From an uncultured Acetatifactor sp. (GTDB lineage: Bacteria > Bacillota > Clostridia > Lachnospirales > Lachnospiraceae), in the NCBI GenBank assembly GCA_910577235.1, contig CAJTMX010000015.1, positions 1 through 64,000 of the forward strand: DNA of 64,000 nt. The letters run 5' to 3'. The notes beneath the pieces are model-generated. The model worked only from the letters and a program-made list of their open reading frames with translations, was not told the DNA's origin and made no database searches. Each line of letters opens with the position of its first letter. Within the stretch, counting starts at the first letter, position 1. Made by a program: the position numbers and the translations under genes. This document shows, one piece after another, positions 18,317-25,669 of the stretch.

Positions 18317-19069
18317 TTACACCAGCTCCAGTTCCACAGGGCAATGGTCCGAACCCATGACCTGTGCATGGATCTTGGCGTCCCTGAGCCTGCTCCTGAG
18401 TGCCTCGGAACATACAAAATAGTCAATACGCCACCCGATGTTCCTGGCTCTGGACTGGGCCATATAGGACCACCAGCTGTACGCTCCCTCCAGATCCGGG
18501 TAAAAATGCCGGAACGTATCCACAAAGCCGTTCTCCAGTACTTTGGTAAAACAACCCCTCTCCTCATCGGTAAAACCTGCGTTATGTCGGTTGCTCTTAG
18601 GGTTCTTCAAGTCAATCTCCTTGTGAGCCACGTTCAGATCCCCGCAGAAGATCACCGGTTTGCGCTCCTCCAATTTCTTCAGATATGCCAGAAAAGCCGC
18701 CTCCCACTCCATACGGTAATTCAGTCTGGTCAGCTCCCGCTGGGAATTGGGCGTATACACCGTCACCACATAGTACTCCGCAAATTCTGCCGTGATCACC
18801 CTGCCCTCATGATCGTGCTCCGGGACACCGATGCCGTAAGAGACGCCGAGCGGCTCCTGTCTGCTGAATATGGCAGTGCCGGAATATCCCTTTTTTTCCG
18901 CGTAATTCCAATACTGGCAATAGCCCGGCAGTTCCAGATCGAGCTGTCCCGCAGACAGCTTGATCTCCTGCAGGCAGAACACGTCCGCCTCCGCCTCCTT
19001 AAAAAAATCCATAAAGCCTTTATCCAGACAGGCACGCAGTCCGTTTACATTCCAGGAAATCAATTTCAT
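18317..19069 (-). CDS. xth: Exodeoxyribonuclease III (AP endonuclease family 1)
   Basis: A 250-residue enzyme of the EEP fold. MKLISWNVNGLRA, FCLQEIKL (metal-binding Glu), VVTVYTPNSQ, IFCGDLNVAH, WRIDYFVCSE and GSDHCPVELEL carry the metal and catalytic Asn, Asp and His residues of ExoIII/ExoA. It repairs abasic sites and trims 3' ends. The start is the ATG at 19069, eight bases after GGAGG. An upstream in-frame GTG at 19084 lies before that ribosome site and is not likely used. It runs in the same direction as addBA but about 80 bases separate them. Confidence 0.95.
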   Translation of the reverse strand: MKLISWNVNGLRACLDKGFMDFFKEAEADVFCLQEIKLSAGQLDLELPGYCQYWNYAEKKGYSGTAIFSRQEPLGVSYGIGVPEHDHEGRVITAEFAEYYVVTVYTPNSQRELTRLNYRMEWEAAFLAYLKKLEERKPVIFCGDLNVAHKEIDLKNPKSNRHNAGFTDEERGCFTKVLENGFVDTFRHFYPDLEGAYSWWSYMAQSRARNIGWRIDYFVCSEALRSRLRDAKIHAQVMGSDHCPVELELV

Positions 19070-19187
19070 GCTTTTATCCTCCACTGATCTATGCTATAGT
19101 ATATTATATATCATACTTGATTTCCCACTAAGGGACAAGTCCAAAATAAATGGTATATACAAATAAAGAAACGAGGTATTCAGCGTC

Positions 19188-19913
19188 ATGGCAAGCAGAC
19201 CCAATAAAAGGAAAAACCTGGGCCCCACAATTCTCTTCCTGATTTTTGGACTGGCCGGCATAGCTATGCTCATCGGCGGTTTCCTGTTCATGAGAAGCAG
19301 TATGCGGTTTCAGAGCATAGCGGTGGAAGTCACCGGCACGATCAGCAACATTGAGTCACAGCGCTCCTCTGACGGGGACATCCGTCACAGAACATTTGTG
19401 GATTACAGCTATAACGGTGAAAATTTTGAGGATATGCCTCTGAGATACTATAACAGCGGCATGTATGTGGGCAAAGATATTCCTCTGCTGGTGGACCCCG
19501 GCGATCCCGGTCACATATCCTCCAAATCCGGCGATACTTTTGGGTACATACTGCTGCTGGGGATGGGAATTGTCTTCACGCTGACGGGATTGATCCCCCT
19601 GACGGTGATACTGAACGGCTCTATAAAAGGCAAAAAGCTCATGCAGACCGGGAAACTGCTGCAGGCTACGGTAGACCATATCGATCTGAATCAATCAGTA
19701 ACCTATAACAGACGGCATCCCTACCTTATTTACTGTACATATTATGACGCATACAAGGACGTGACCTATCGTTTCAAGAGCAAAAATATAATGCAGGACC
19801 CGGGATACGCGCCGGGAGATCCCATCGAGGTATATGTGGACCCTGACGATTACAGCAAATATGTGGTCAATGCAGAGGCGCCCGCCAACCCCAAGGTGAT
19901 CGATTATACCTGA
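19188..19913 (+). CDS. DUF3592-like membrane protein
   Basis: A 241-residue protein with two hydrophobic helices, about 12-34 and 118-140, each followed by a beta-rich segment with the pattern VEVTGTISNIES...VDYSYNGE and IPLLVDPGDPGHISS; a second such unit follows (YLIYCTYYDAYKDVTY, IEVYVDPDDYSKYVV). The repeated D-P-x-D pattern is typical of DUF3592 proteins, whose function is unknown. AAACGAGG lies about ten bases before the ATG. It faces the MATE gene convergently with a gap of 21 bases. Confidence 0.7.
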   Translation: MASRPNKRKNLGPTILFLIFGLAGIAMLIGGFLFMRSSMRFQSIAVEVTGTISNIESQRSSDGDIRHRTFVDYSYNGENFEDMPLRYYNSGMYVGKDIPLLVDPGDPGHISSKSGDTFGYILLLGMGIVFTLTGLIPLTVILNGSIKGKKLMQTGKLLQATVDHIDLNQSVTYNRRHPYLIYCTYYDAYKDVTYRFKSKNIMQDPGYAPGDPIEVYVDPDDYSKYVVNAEAPANPKVIDYT

Positions 19914-19934
19914 TTACCGAAAGATGTTTGTCGC

Positions 19935-21305
19935 TTATATTTTTGAGCTTTCAACAAGGCATTCTTGAGGAGAGAGAGATTCATTTTTTTTCTGTATAAA
20001 ATTTTTTATACATACTGCATATATAACAGAAAGAGCAAAGTAATTGATAAAAAGCCCTATAAAAACAGAATATATTTTTGGACCATTAAAATATATGATC
20101 GCAACAACTTCCAATACCACTGCGTTTATTAATGCTGTGAAATATAAGACTGTCTTAGCTTTTCCACAAGCCAAAAGCACATATTTCAAAATAGTTTGTG
20201 CTGGATTAAATAAGTTCATAAGTACCATAGGAATAACCAAATTTGACGCACCAACAATCAGATCCATCTCATTAGATATTAACTGTGGTATCCTATCTCT
20301 AAATACTATAAATATTATGGAAAAGATCAAAAATATTAAAGTAGAAATAAGAATCCCCATACCTGCTAAACCTTTTATTTTGCAAAATTGATTCTGTCCT
20401 ATTTTTTCACTGACTAATGTTAATTCAGCCGAACCATACATGTACATAGAGATTAGAATAATATCTAGAATGTATTTTACCAGTAAGTATGAGCTGATCT
20501 CTGTAATACCAATATTTGATATAAGAGCATTAATTATAACAACAAAAACACTGCCCTCTAATAACTCCTCTCCGACTAATGGTAAGCTTTCCTTTAACAG
20601 ATACATTGATGATCGGAAACACTTTTTTGAAAAACTAGTATGAGTCTTCTTATCTTTTTTTATCATTAGTCCTAACGCAATTACATTAAATAAAACGCTT
20701 ATAATTGTTGCCAATGCAGCCCCCGCTGTTTCCAGTCGTGGTAATCCCAGCTTACCAAAAACCAGCAAATAATCTAAAACCACATTAATTAATGTGGCTA
20801 CGGTAGATATCCACATTAAGCTCCGTGTTCTTTTATATATTTTGAAAAAAGAATTAAAAGTAAAAATAATTAGTTGAAACAGCATATATGGACATGTAAT
20901 CAATGCATATATCTTAGCGCAACGCAATGCGTCACCAGACAGACCATACAGTCCTCCTAAAATTTGGTCCGAGAAAATAACAATAATTACTATATATATA
21001 GCACCAATTAAAATATCCATAAATATAGTTGACATAAAGTATATGTCAATTCCCTCTGTATCATCCTCACCTCTTTTTTTGGCACCTTCTATATTAAAGG
21101 TTACAGCAATATTACCAAATATGCCAGCCAACAGGTTCATAAGGGATACCATTATGCCAATTGCCCCATAAGCTTCCGTAGATATTCTTCCAATAAACAT
21201 CTCATCTACTAAACCTATAAGCATTCCAGCTATATTTTGAATGATTAAAGGTATCGCAAATTTGTTCAGTTCTTTAATTTGTTGATTTTTTAAGCAAGTA
21301 AACAT
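19935..21305 (-). CDS. MATE-family exporter of the RiPP cluster
   Basis: A 456-residue protein with about twelve hydrophobic helices and the MATE pattern (FAIPLIIQNIAGMLIGLVDEMFIGRISTEAYGAIG near the start, and a second homologous half). MATE proteins expel organic compounds using ion gradients. It is the last gene of the AT-rich radical SAM operon; its ATG overlaps the PqqD-like gene by 16 bases with its own AGGAG ten bases upstream. By position it would export, or give immunity to, the modified peptide. Most RiPP clusters use ABC exporters, so this is unusual. Base composition is markedly more AT-rich than the flanking genes. Confidence 0.88.
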   Translation of the reverse strand: MFTCLKNQQIKELNKFAIPLIIQNIAGMLIGLVDEMFIGRISTEAYGAIGIMVSLMNLLAGIFGNIAVTFNIEGAKKRGEDDTEGIDIYFMSTIFMDILIGAIYIVIIVIFSDQILGGLYGLSGDALRCAKIYALITCPYMLFQLIIFTFNSFFKIYKRTRSLMWISTVATLINVVLDYLLVFGKLGLPRLETAGAALATIISVLFNVIALGLMIKKDKKTHTSFSKKCFRSSMYLLKESLPLVGEELLEGSVFVVIINALISNIGITEISSYLLVKYILDIILISMYMYGSAELTLVSEKIGQNQFCKIKGLAGMGILISTLIFLIFSIIFIVFRDRIPQLISNEMDLIVGASNLVIPMVLMNLFNPAQTILKYVLLACGKAKTVLYFTALINAVVLEVVAIIYFNGPKIYSVFIGLFINYFALSVIYAVCIKNFIQKKNESLSPQECLVESSKI

Positions 21306-21607
21306 TGGGATGGGACTCCTAACTCAATCAAATTTGTGAGTATTAATTCTTTCACTGGCAATGCCTTTAAAAATTGGTCAACAAAATCTATAACCTTATT
21401 TCTTTCCATTTCAAACCAATCTTGCAAGATATCAATAATATTTTCGTACGTTTGTCCTTCTGATATCAGAAATAATATACAAGCACCCGTTTCATTAATC
21501 TCGTAAAATTCCAAGGCCACTGGATCAAAACAAATATATAAATCCTCTTCACGCCTGATTATTATCTTTTTGATTCCATCTATAAAAAAGCATCTCATTT
21601 CTTCCAT
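21290..21607 (-). CDS. PqqD-like RiPP recognition (RRE) protein
   Basis: About 105 residues. The core reads DLYICFDPVALEFYEINETGACILFLISEGQTYENIIDILQD, the strand-strand-strand-helix pattern of PqqD-type domains that hold the leader of a precursor peptide for a radical SAM enzyme. The ATG at 21607 lies one base after the stop of the radical SAM gene, with GAGG six bases upstream. A GTG at 21619 in the same frame lies before this ribosome site. It probably presents the 26-residue peptide (22889-22969) to one of the two radical SAM enzymes; that is inferred from fold and context. Confidence 0.75.
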   Translation of the reverse strand: MEEMRCFFIDGIKKIIIRREEDLYICFDPVALEFYEINETGACILFLISEGQTYENIIDILQDWFEMERNKVIDFVDQFLKALPVKELILTNLIELGVPSQCLLA

Positions 21608-21608
21608 T

Positions 21609-22700
21609 TTAAACCTCACAATAAAAGCAACTTAAATCAGACCCTTTAATATCACCATCCAAATTATATGCAGCAGATCTACAACCACCACCGCACCAAA
21701 TATATTTGCAATCATGACACTTACCTTTTAAATCTTTTTTTTCGATACTTCGCAATTTATAAAATGTTTCCGAATTCTCCCAAATATCTGTAATAGGTTT
21801 TTCAGTGATATTACCTGCTCTAAATTCTTCTATTCCTATCATTAAATCACAACCGTATACATCACCATTGCACATTAAGGAAATTGATTTTATTCCAGCT
21901 TGGCAACTTACTTCACAGTTTTCTTTACTGTAACAATCCTGATTCCAGAATTTCAGAAGATCAACTCTATTATAGAATTTTAGTGGGAAATAAAATAGCC
22001 AAAATATATTTCCTTCATTTGGCGGGACTATTTTAAAATTTAGCCTAATTTCATTTCTTTCTTTCATTTGACTTAACTCAAAAAATATGGGGTACCATTT
22101 CTCTTTTGTCAGCAACAATTGACCTTGAGATGCTCTGCCAGTTGGACACATAACCATTACCGACATATAGTTGATTCCCATTGTTTCGTTCAACTTAATA
22201 GAATTAATTAAATCTTCCACGTTATTTTCATTTAATGTAAACAAGGTAGAAACAGGAAGATTATATTTTTGTAGTCTCTGAATTCCCTGCAGTGCCTTAA
22301 TAAAGCTTCCTTTCCCTCTGATTTTATCGTGTATTTTTTCACAACTTCCATCAATAGTAATACATATTCTATCAAATCTATATTGTTTTAATTTTTTTGC
22401 CACTTCATTAGTAATTAGCGTTCCATTTGAGTTAATAACTATTGCAAAATTGTATTTTTGAGCTTCGCTAAGAATCTCAAAAAAATCCTCCCTTACAAAC
22501 GGTTCACCTCCAGACAGTGATATTCTATGTACATTCATTTTATCTAATTGTTCAAACAAACTTATATAATTATCAACCGACAGTTCATCTATCTCATTGC
22601 TTTTATCCCCAGATGATGCATAGCAATATTCGCACCTTAGATTGCATCTATTAGTTAGTGATATATCTGCCAATACTGGTGCAGAAAAATGTTTTCTCAC
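21609..22700 (-). CDS. Radical SAM/SPASM peptide maturase (second of two)
   Basis: A 363-residue enzyme. CNLRCEYC (18-25) is the CxxxCxxC motif that binds the SAM-cleaving 4Fe-4S cluster, followed by SLSGGEPF. The C-terminal SPASM region carries many cysteines: CEVSCQAG, MCNGDVYGC, and CHDCKYIWCGGGCRSAAY with CFYC at the end, enough for auxiliary clusters. It has no PqqD-like domain of its own, but such a protein follows immediately. The start is a GTG at 22700, six bases after AAGGAG; an overlapping ATG at 22702 is out of frame and stops at once. It presumably forms a carbon-sulfur or carbon-carbon crosslink in the upstream-encoded peptide. Confidence 0.88.
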   Translation of the reverse strand: MRKHFSAPVLADISLTNRCNLRCEYCYASSGDKSNEIDELSVDNYISLFEQLDKMNVHRISLSGGEPFVREDFFEILSEAQKYNFAIVINSNGTLITNEVAKKLKQYRFDRICITIDGSCEKIHDKIRGKGSFIKALQGIQRLQKYNLPVSTLFTLNENNVEDLINSIKLNETMGINYMSVMVMCPTGRASQGQLLLTKEKWYPIFFELSQMKERNEIRLNFKIVPPNEGNIFWLFYFPLKFYNRVDLLKFWNQDCYSKENCEVSCQAGIKSISLMCNGDVYGCDLMIGIEEFRAGNITEKPITDIWENSETFYKLRSIEKKDLKGKCHDCKYIWCGGGCRSAAYNLDGDIKGSDLSCFYCEV

Positions 22701-22827
22701 ATCTATCTCCTTCCAAAATAATCACGCGTTTTTAATCAATCCATTTGTCAGGTGTATACAAGACGTTATACTGAAAATTTTACCCCTTTTTGTTATTTCC
22801 ACTTCCCAACAAAAGTAGTCCTCTTAT

Positions 22828-22867
22828 TATGGTATGGACCATTTTTTTAATAATAGCCCATACCATA
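22828..22867 (-). promoter_or_regulatory. Hairpin between the precursor peptide and the second maturase
   Basis: TATGGTATGG (22828-22837) and CCATACCATA (22858-22867) form a perfect 10-bp inverted repeat about 20 bases after the peptide stop codon. No T run follows on the minus strand, so it is more likely a processing, stabilising or attenuating hairpin that lets the peptide be made in excess. The leader between it and the next start (about 125 bases) holds no other convincing ORF. Confidence 0.5.
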
Positions 22868-22888
22868 TAGTGAGTCTTTTTGCAGAAA

Positions 22889-22969
22889 TCAGTGCTTTCC
22901 CCAACAGGAAATCAAAATTATAGTGGGTTTTTCTACTTTTTTAATGCTGGGTTTTTTATAAGATTTCAT
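22889..22969 (-). CDS. 26-residue candidate RiPP precursor peptide
   Basis: This short ORF was found by reading the gap between the two radical SAM genes. AAAGGAGG lies six or seven bases before the ATG, one of the strongest ribosome sites in the window, and it begins 18 bases after the stop of the first maturase. The product has a Lys-rich N-terminal half containing YKKPSIKK and VEKP, suitable as a leader, and a hydrophobic-then-functional C-terminus, IILISCWGKH. The single Cys22, Trp23 and Lys25 are natural targets for radical SAM crosslinking. It has no match to a family I can name. Location, ribosome site, leader/core asymmetry and neighbours all point to a precursor. Confidence 0.8.
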   Translation of the reverse strand: MKSYKKPSIKKVEKPTIILISCWGKH

Positions 22970-22987
22970 ACCGTATCCTCCTTTCCT

Positions 22988-24376
22988 CTATATTATTTCT
23001 AATAATCCTTTAGATCTGAGATCAAAAATATAATCCAAAAGATCATTTTGAAATTCACTAAACTGAACCGTTTCCGCATAATCTTGGTAAAGCTTTTTAA
23101 TTAATTTATCTACTATATAGTCTGACTCTGATAATAAGTTCCACAATTCCGCCCCAACATCTTCTAATACCATTTGGTCCTGTGTTTCGATATTTAGCAC
23201 TCTTATTTGACCTCTATATAGCGAATTAAACAAAATATTATCGTTTATTTTAACTTTCTTATTTATATATTCCATTTCGAGCTGCTTTATTAGCCCCCTG
23301 GAATATTCGCACTCAGCGCTTAAATACTGTGAATCACATTTTAGCGGACACGGCAAACACTTATAAGAATATTTACACATTAAACATTTTGATGCTTTTT
23401 TATAACTATTAATATCCCGTGTAAATGCATAAAATTGCTTAAAAAATGTATTATCCAGAATTTCTTTACTGGAATTTTTGTATATGTTAGGAGTTAAACT
23501 TGTATTGCAATTATGTGATATTAAACAATTTTGATTAGTAGAGATATCACAACTACGACAAGGCAAAATATCTCCGTTTGGCTTGATATAATATTCCTCG
23601 TCAGTTCCATTACACCAGCTCTTTTCTAAATCCAGTTGACGGTTTCGCCAGGAATACTTTTTAAAAAGATACTCTGACAAAATATTTTTGCAAACAATCT
23701 CCAAGTAAATATTTGGGTACTTATGTTTTTCTCTTACAATTTGCTCTATGGCAAAAATTTTTTCTTGAACAGTGATACCAAGCATTTCCCAATTATCAAC
23801 TGCACCACCTTCTTGATCAATAGAGGCAATCAACAATCCGTCTACCCCCAGCGAAACAATGAATTCCAGCATACGTGAACTTTCAGAAACGTTCAGCCTG
23901 TTCATAGTTAAAGTAATATATATCTTAGTATTACTGTTTATGCTATTTCTTATTTTAACAGTTGTCTGAATATTCTTCTTAACTATATCAAATGTACCGT
24001 TTCCCCTAATCTGATCATTCGTAGCAGCAGTAACTCCATCTAAACTTACACATATAAAAGACAATCCCGCATCAAATAGTGTGTGCGACATTTCCGCTGA
24101 CAGTAAAAGACCGTTCGTTGTTATGGTTGTAGTAATATTTTTCTTTTGTGCCATATAAAGAATCGGCAATATTTTGGGGGAAATCAGCGGTTCCCCTCCC
24201 AAAAAATGAATTCTGGTAATTCCTATTTTTATTAACTTATCCATTGTTTCAAGTAAGCTTTGATTAGTGTATGTACTATCATCTATTTTATTGAAATATT
24301 GATTGTTATAGCAATGCTTGCATCTGAGATTACAGTTATACGTTATATTCCACTTTATCGTTCTGTCCATAATCAT
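22988..24376 (-). CDS. Radical SAM/SPASM peptide maturase with C-terminal PqqD-like domain (first of two)
   Basis: About 462 residues. Near the N-terminus CNLRCKHC is the CxxxCxxC cluster motif, followed by HFLGGEPL. The SPASM part (about 270-365) holds a long cysteine series: WCNG, PCRSC, NC, NC, CLMCKYSYKCLPCPLKC and C. The last 85 residues (RVLNIETQDQMVLEDVGAELWNLL to RSKGLLEII) read as a fused PqqD-like recognition domain. The ATG at 24376 has AAGGG five bases upstream; an in-frame GTG at 24382 is less likely. It is the first gene of the operon and the precursor peptide follows after 18 bases. Confidence 0.88.
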   Translation of the reverse strand: MIMDRTIKWNITYNCNLRCKHCYNNQYFNKIDDSTYTNQSLLETMDKLIKIGITRIHFLGGEPLISPKILPILYMAQKKNITTTITTNGLLLSAEMSHTLFDAGLSFICVSLDGVTAATNDQIRGNGTFDIVKKNIQTTVKIRNSINSNTKIYITLTMNRLNVSESSRMLEFIVSLGVDGLLIASIDQEGGAVDNWEMLGITVQEKIFAIEQIVREKHKYPNIYLEIVCKNILSEYLFKKYSWRNRQLDLEKSWCNGTDEEYYIKPNGDILPCRSCDISTNQNCLISHNCNTSLTPNIYKNSSKEILDNTFFKQFYAFTRDINSYKKASKCLMCKYSYKCLPCPLKCDSQYLSAECEYSRGLIKQLEMEYINKKVKINDNILFNSLYRGQIRVLNIETQDQMVLEDVGAELWNLLSESDYIVDKLIKKLYQDYAETVQFSEFQNDLLDYIFDLRSKGLLEII

Positions 24377-24439
24377 TTGCACCCTTAAGTTGGCTTATAT
24401 AAGCAGTTTCAATACTATTTTCTGGCATTATTTTCTTTA

Positions 24440-24468
24440 AACATATCATGCCATGTGATGTTTGTCAA
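24440..24468 (-). promoter_or_regulatory. Promoter of the RiPP operon
   Basis: On the minus strand TTGACA (24463-24468) and TATGTT (24440-24445) have a 17-base spacer, about 65 bases before the first maturase start. No obvious operator dyad overlaps it. Confidence 0.6.
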
Positions 24469-25063
24469 CAAAAGTCTTTCCCGCTTTTCATTTTTATAAC
24501 TATTTATTTTATTTTTGAATAGATATATATATATTGCAAAATCACATCTATCTCCATGCAAGCTGCGCTAATATTATGTTTCTCTCCATCATATCTTAAA
24601 TACAATTTTTACGATGCCATACCCCATTTGTCAGTATGTACTCCCCACTAGCAAGTGTCCTTTACTAGTGGTTAAATACTTAATCTCATATCTCCACAGA
24701 ATTCCGTACATGCACCCTCTGAATATTCACCCGCAGGGTACACAAAAAAGAGCCTCCGAAAATCCGAAGACTCTTTTTGTATTACTTTTGTATTGCGTGT
24801 CCGCATGATACAGTACTCGCTGTTCCTGCATCTTTCCCCTTTTATTTCGCAGACACCAATCCCCTTTTACAGGAAAAGTCTGGCATATGCACCACCTTAA
24901 AATACGGTTTTCCCTACCACAACATTTCAAGGTTTTCCCATGTGCTACTATGTTTCTCTTATTCCCTGTACTTGAATCATAGCCGAAAGATATAACACTA
25001 TGTTATACCAAAAGTCTCATTTTTCATATCTAAGTACGACATATGGTTCACGAAAGTAGTTAC
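24469..25063. other. Intergenic region without a supported gene
   Basis: The part next to the RiPP operon is strongly AT-rich, including a run of alternating TA near 24530. CCACTAG (24645-24651) and CTAGTGG (24665-24671) form a small dyad. A bidirectional terminator lies at 24743-24779. The rest, up to the 118-residue ORF, shows no ORF with a ribosome site and no recognised RNA. The change from AT-rich to normal composition happens here, so it may hold the boundary of the transferred segment. Confidence 0.5.
24743..24779 (-). terminator. Bidirectional intrinsic terminator
   Basis: AAAAAAGAGCCTCCG pairs with CGAAGACTCTTTTT around AAAATC, with a T run on both strands. It is likely the terminator of the 118-residue gene on the minus strand and marks the upstream edge of the AT-rich RiPP segment. 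Confidence 0.65.
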
Positions 25064-25420
25064 TCATACCTCCGTCAGGCGATCATAATATTTATACAGT
25101 TTCTGCACTCCGTTCTCTAATATATAATAGTGCCGTATATAAGGAATCAGCAGGATCAACAACAATATAACCAGAATAAACATCACAGGCTGCGGTGTCA
25201 GAATGCAGCCCAGCAGGGACAGAACTGTCAAAATGGCGAAAGTCACCGTCACGATCAGATGAACCAATCTCTCATGTTGAAAAAAACCGATCTGCACCAA
25301 CATTTCACCGGCCATCCGCTGTCTCTTGCTCTCATCTATATCCTCAAGCGCCTCTCCGCATCCTATCATTGTCTCCATTTTGGCCAGATAAGCTTTCAGT
25401 CTTCTCTCCGTGGAGCTCAC
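25064..25420 (-). CDS. Hypothetical protein with two membrane helices
   Basis: A 118-residue protein. A soluble, charged N-terminal half (about 1-50, RLKAYLAKMETMIGCGEALEDIDESKRQRMAGEM) is followed by two adjacent hydrophobic helices (about 53-72 and 78-97) and a short tail ending in LYKYYDRLTEV. No family name is offered. It stands alone in its direction, facing away from the CapA gene. Confidence 0.6.
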   Translation of the reverse strand: MSSTERRLKAYLAKMETMIGCGEALEDIDESKRQRMAGEMLVQIGFFQHERLVHLIVTVTFAILTVLSLLGCILTPQPVMFILVILLLILLIPYIRHYYILENGVQKLYKYYDRLTEV

Positions 25421-25513
25421 CTCTTCTCTGCGTAATTAACTCTTTTTTCCCGGCACAATTTATAGTATAATATTTTCGTTGAGCAGAGTCAAGCACTAAC
25501 AAGTAATTACGAA

Positions 25514-25534
25514 ATCCCGTTTCAAGATACAGGG
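25514..25534 (+). repeat. 21-bp repeat, copy 1, upstream of the CapA lipoprotein gene
   Basis: The core TCCCGTTTCAAGATACAG is identical in a second copy at 30880-30900 on the other strand, with further partial similarity on both sides (AATT.CGA before, ATGG after). Here it lies about 135 bases before the start codon of an exported lipoprotein and is oriented toward it. Confidence 0.75.
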
Positions 25535-25669
25535 GATGGCACAATAGACAAAATAAGGGCGACTTGCCACTGCACCGGAGCCCGTTTTTGTCTATTTTGA
25601 CAGGCTCCGTCACTAGAACAGAGAGTATCGCAATTGCCTAAGTCAAGTACTCTGTGGAAAGGAACGATC

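Noticed and set aside
18317..19084. Longer exonuclease III beginning at a GTG at 19084
   Set aside because: The GGAGG ribosome site lies downstream of that GTG and fits the ATG at 19069.
22721..22850. A second precursor peptide between the hairpin and the second maturase
   Set aside because: The only candidate starts inside the hairpin loop without a ribosome site and lacks residues typical of a modified core.
24542..24555. 14-base match between the RiPP upstream region and the start of the second radical SAM gene
   Set aside because: It is an AT-rich ribosome-site-like segment; neither frame nor flanks support a duplicated gene start.
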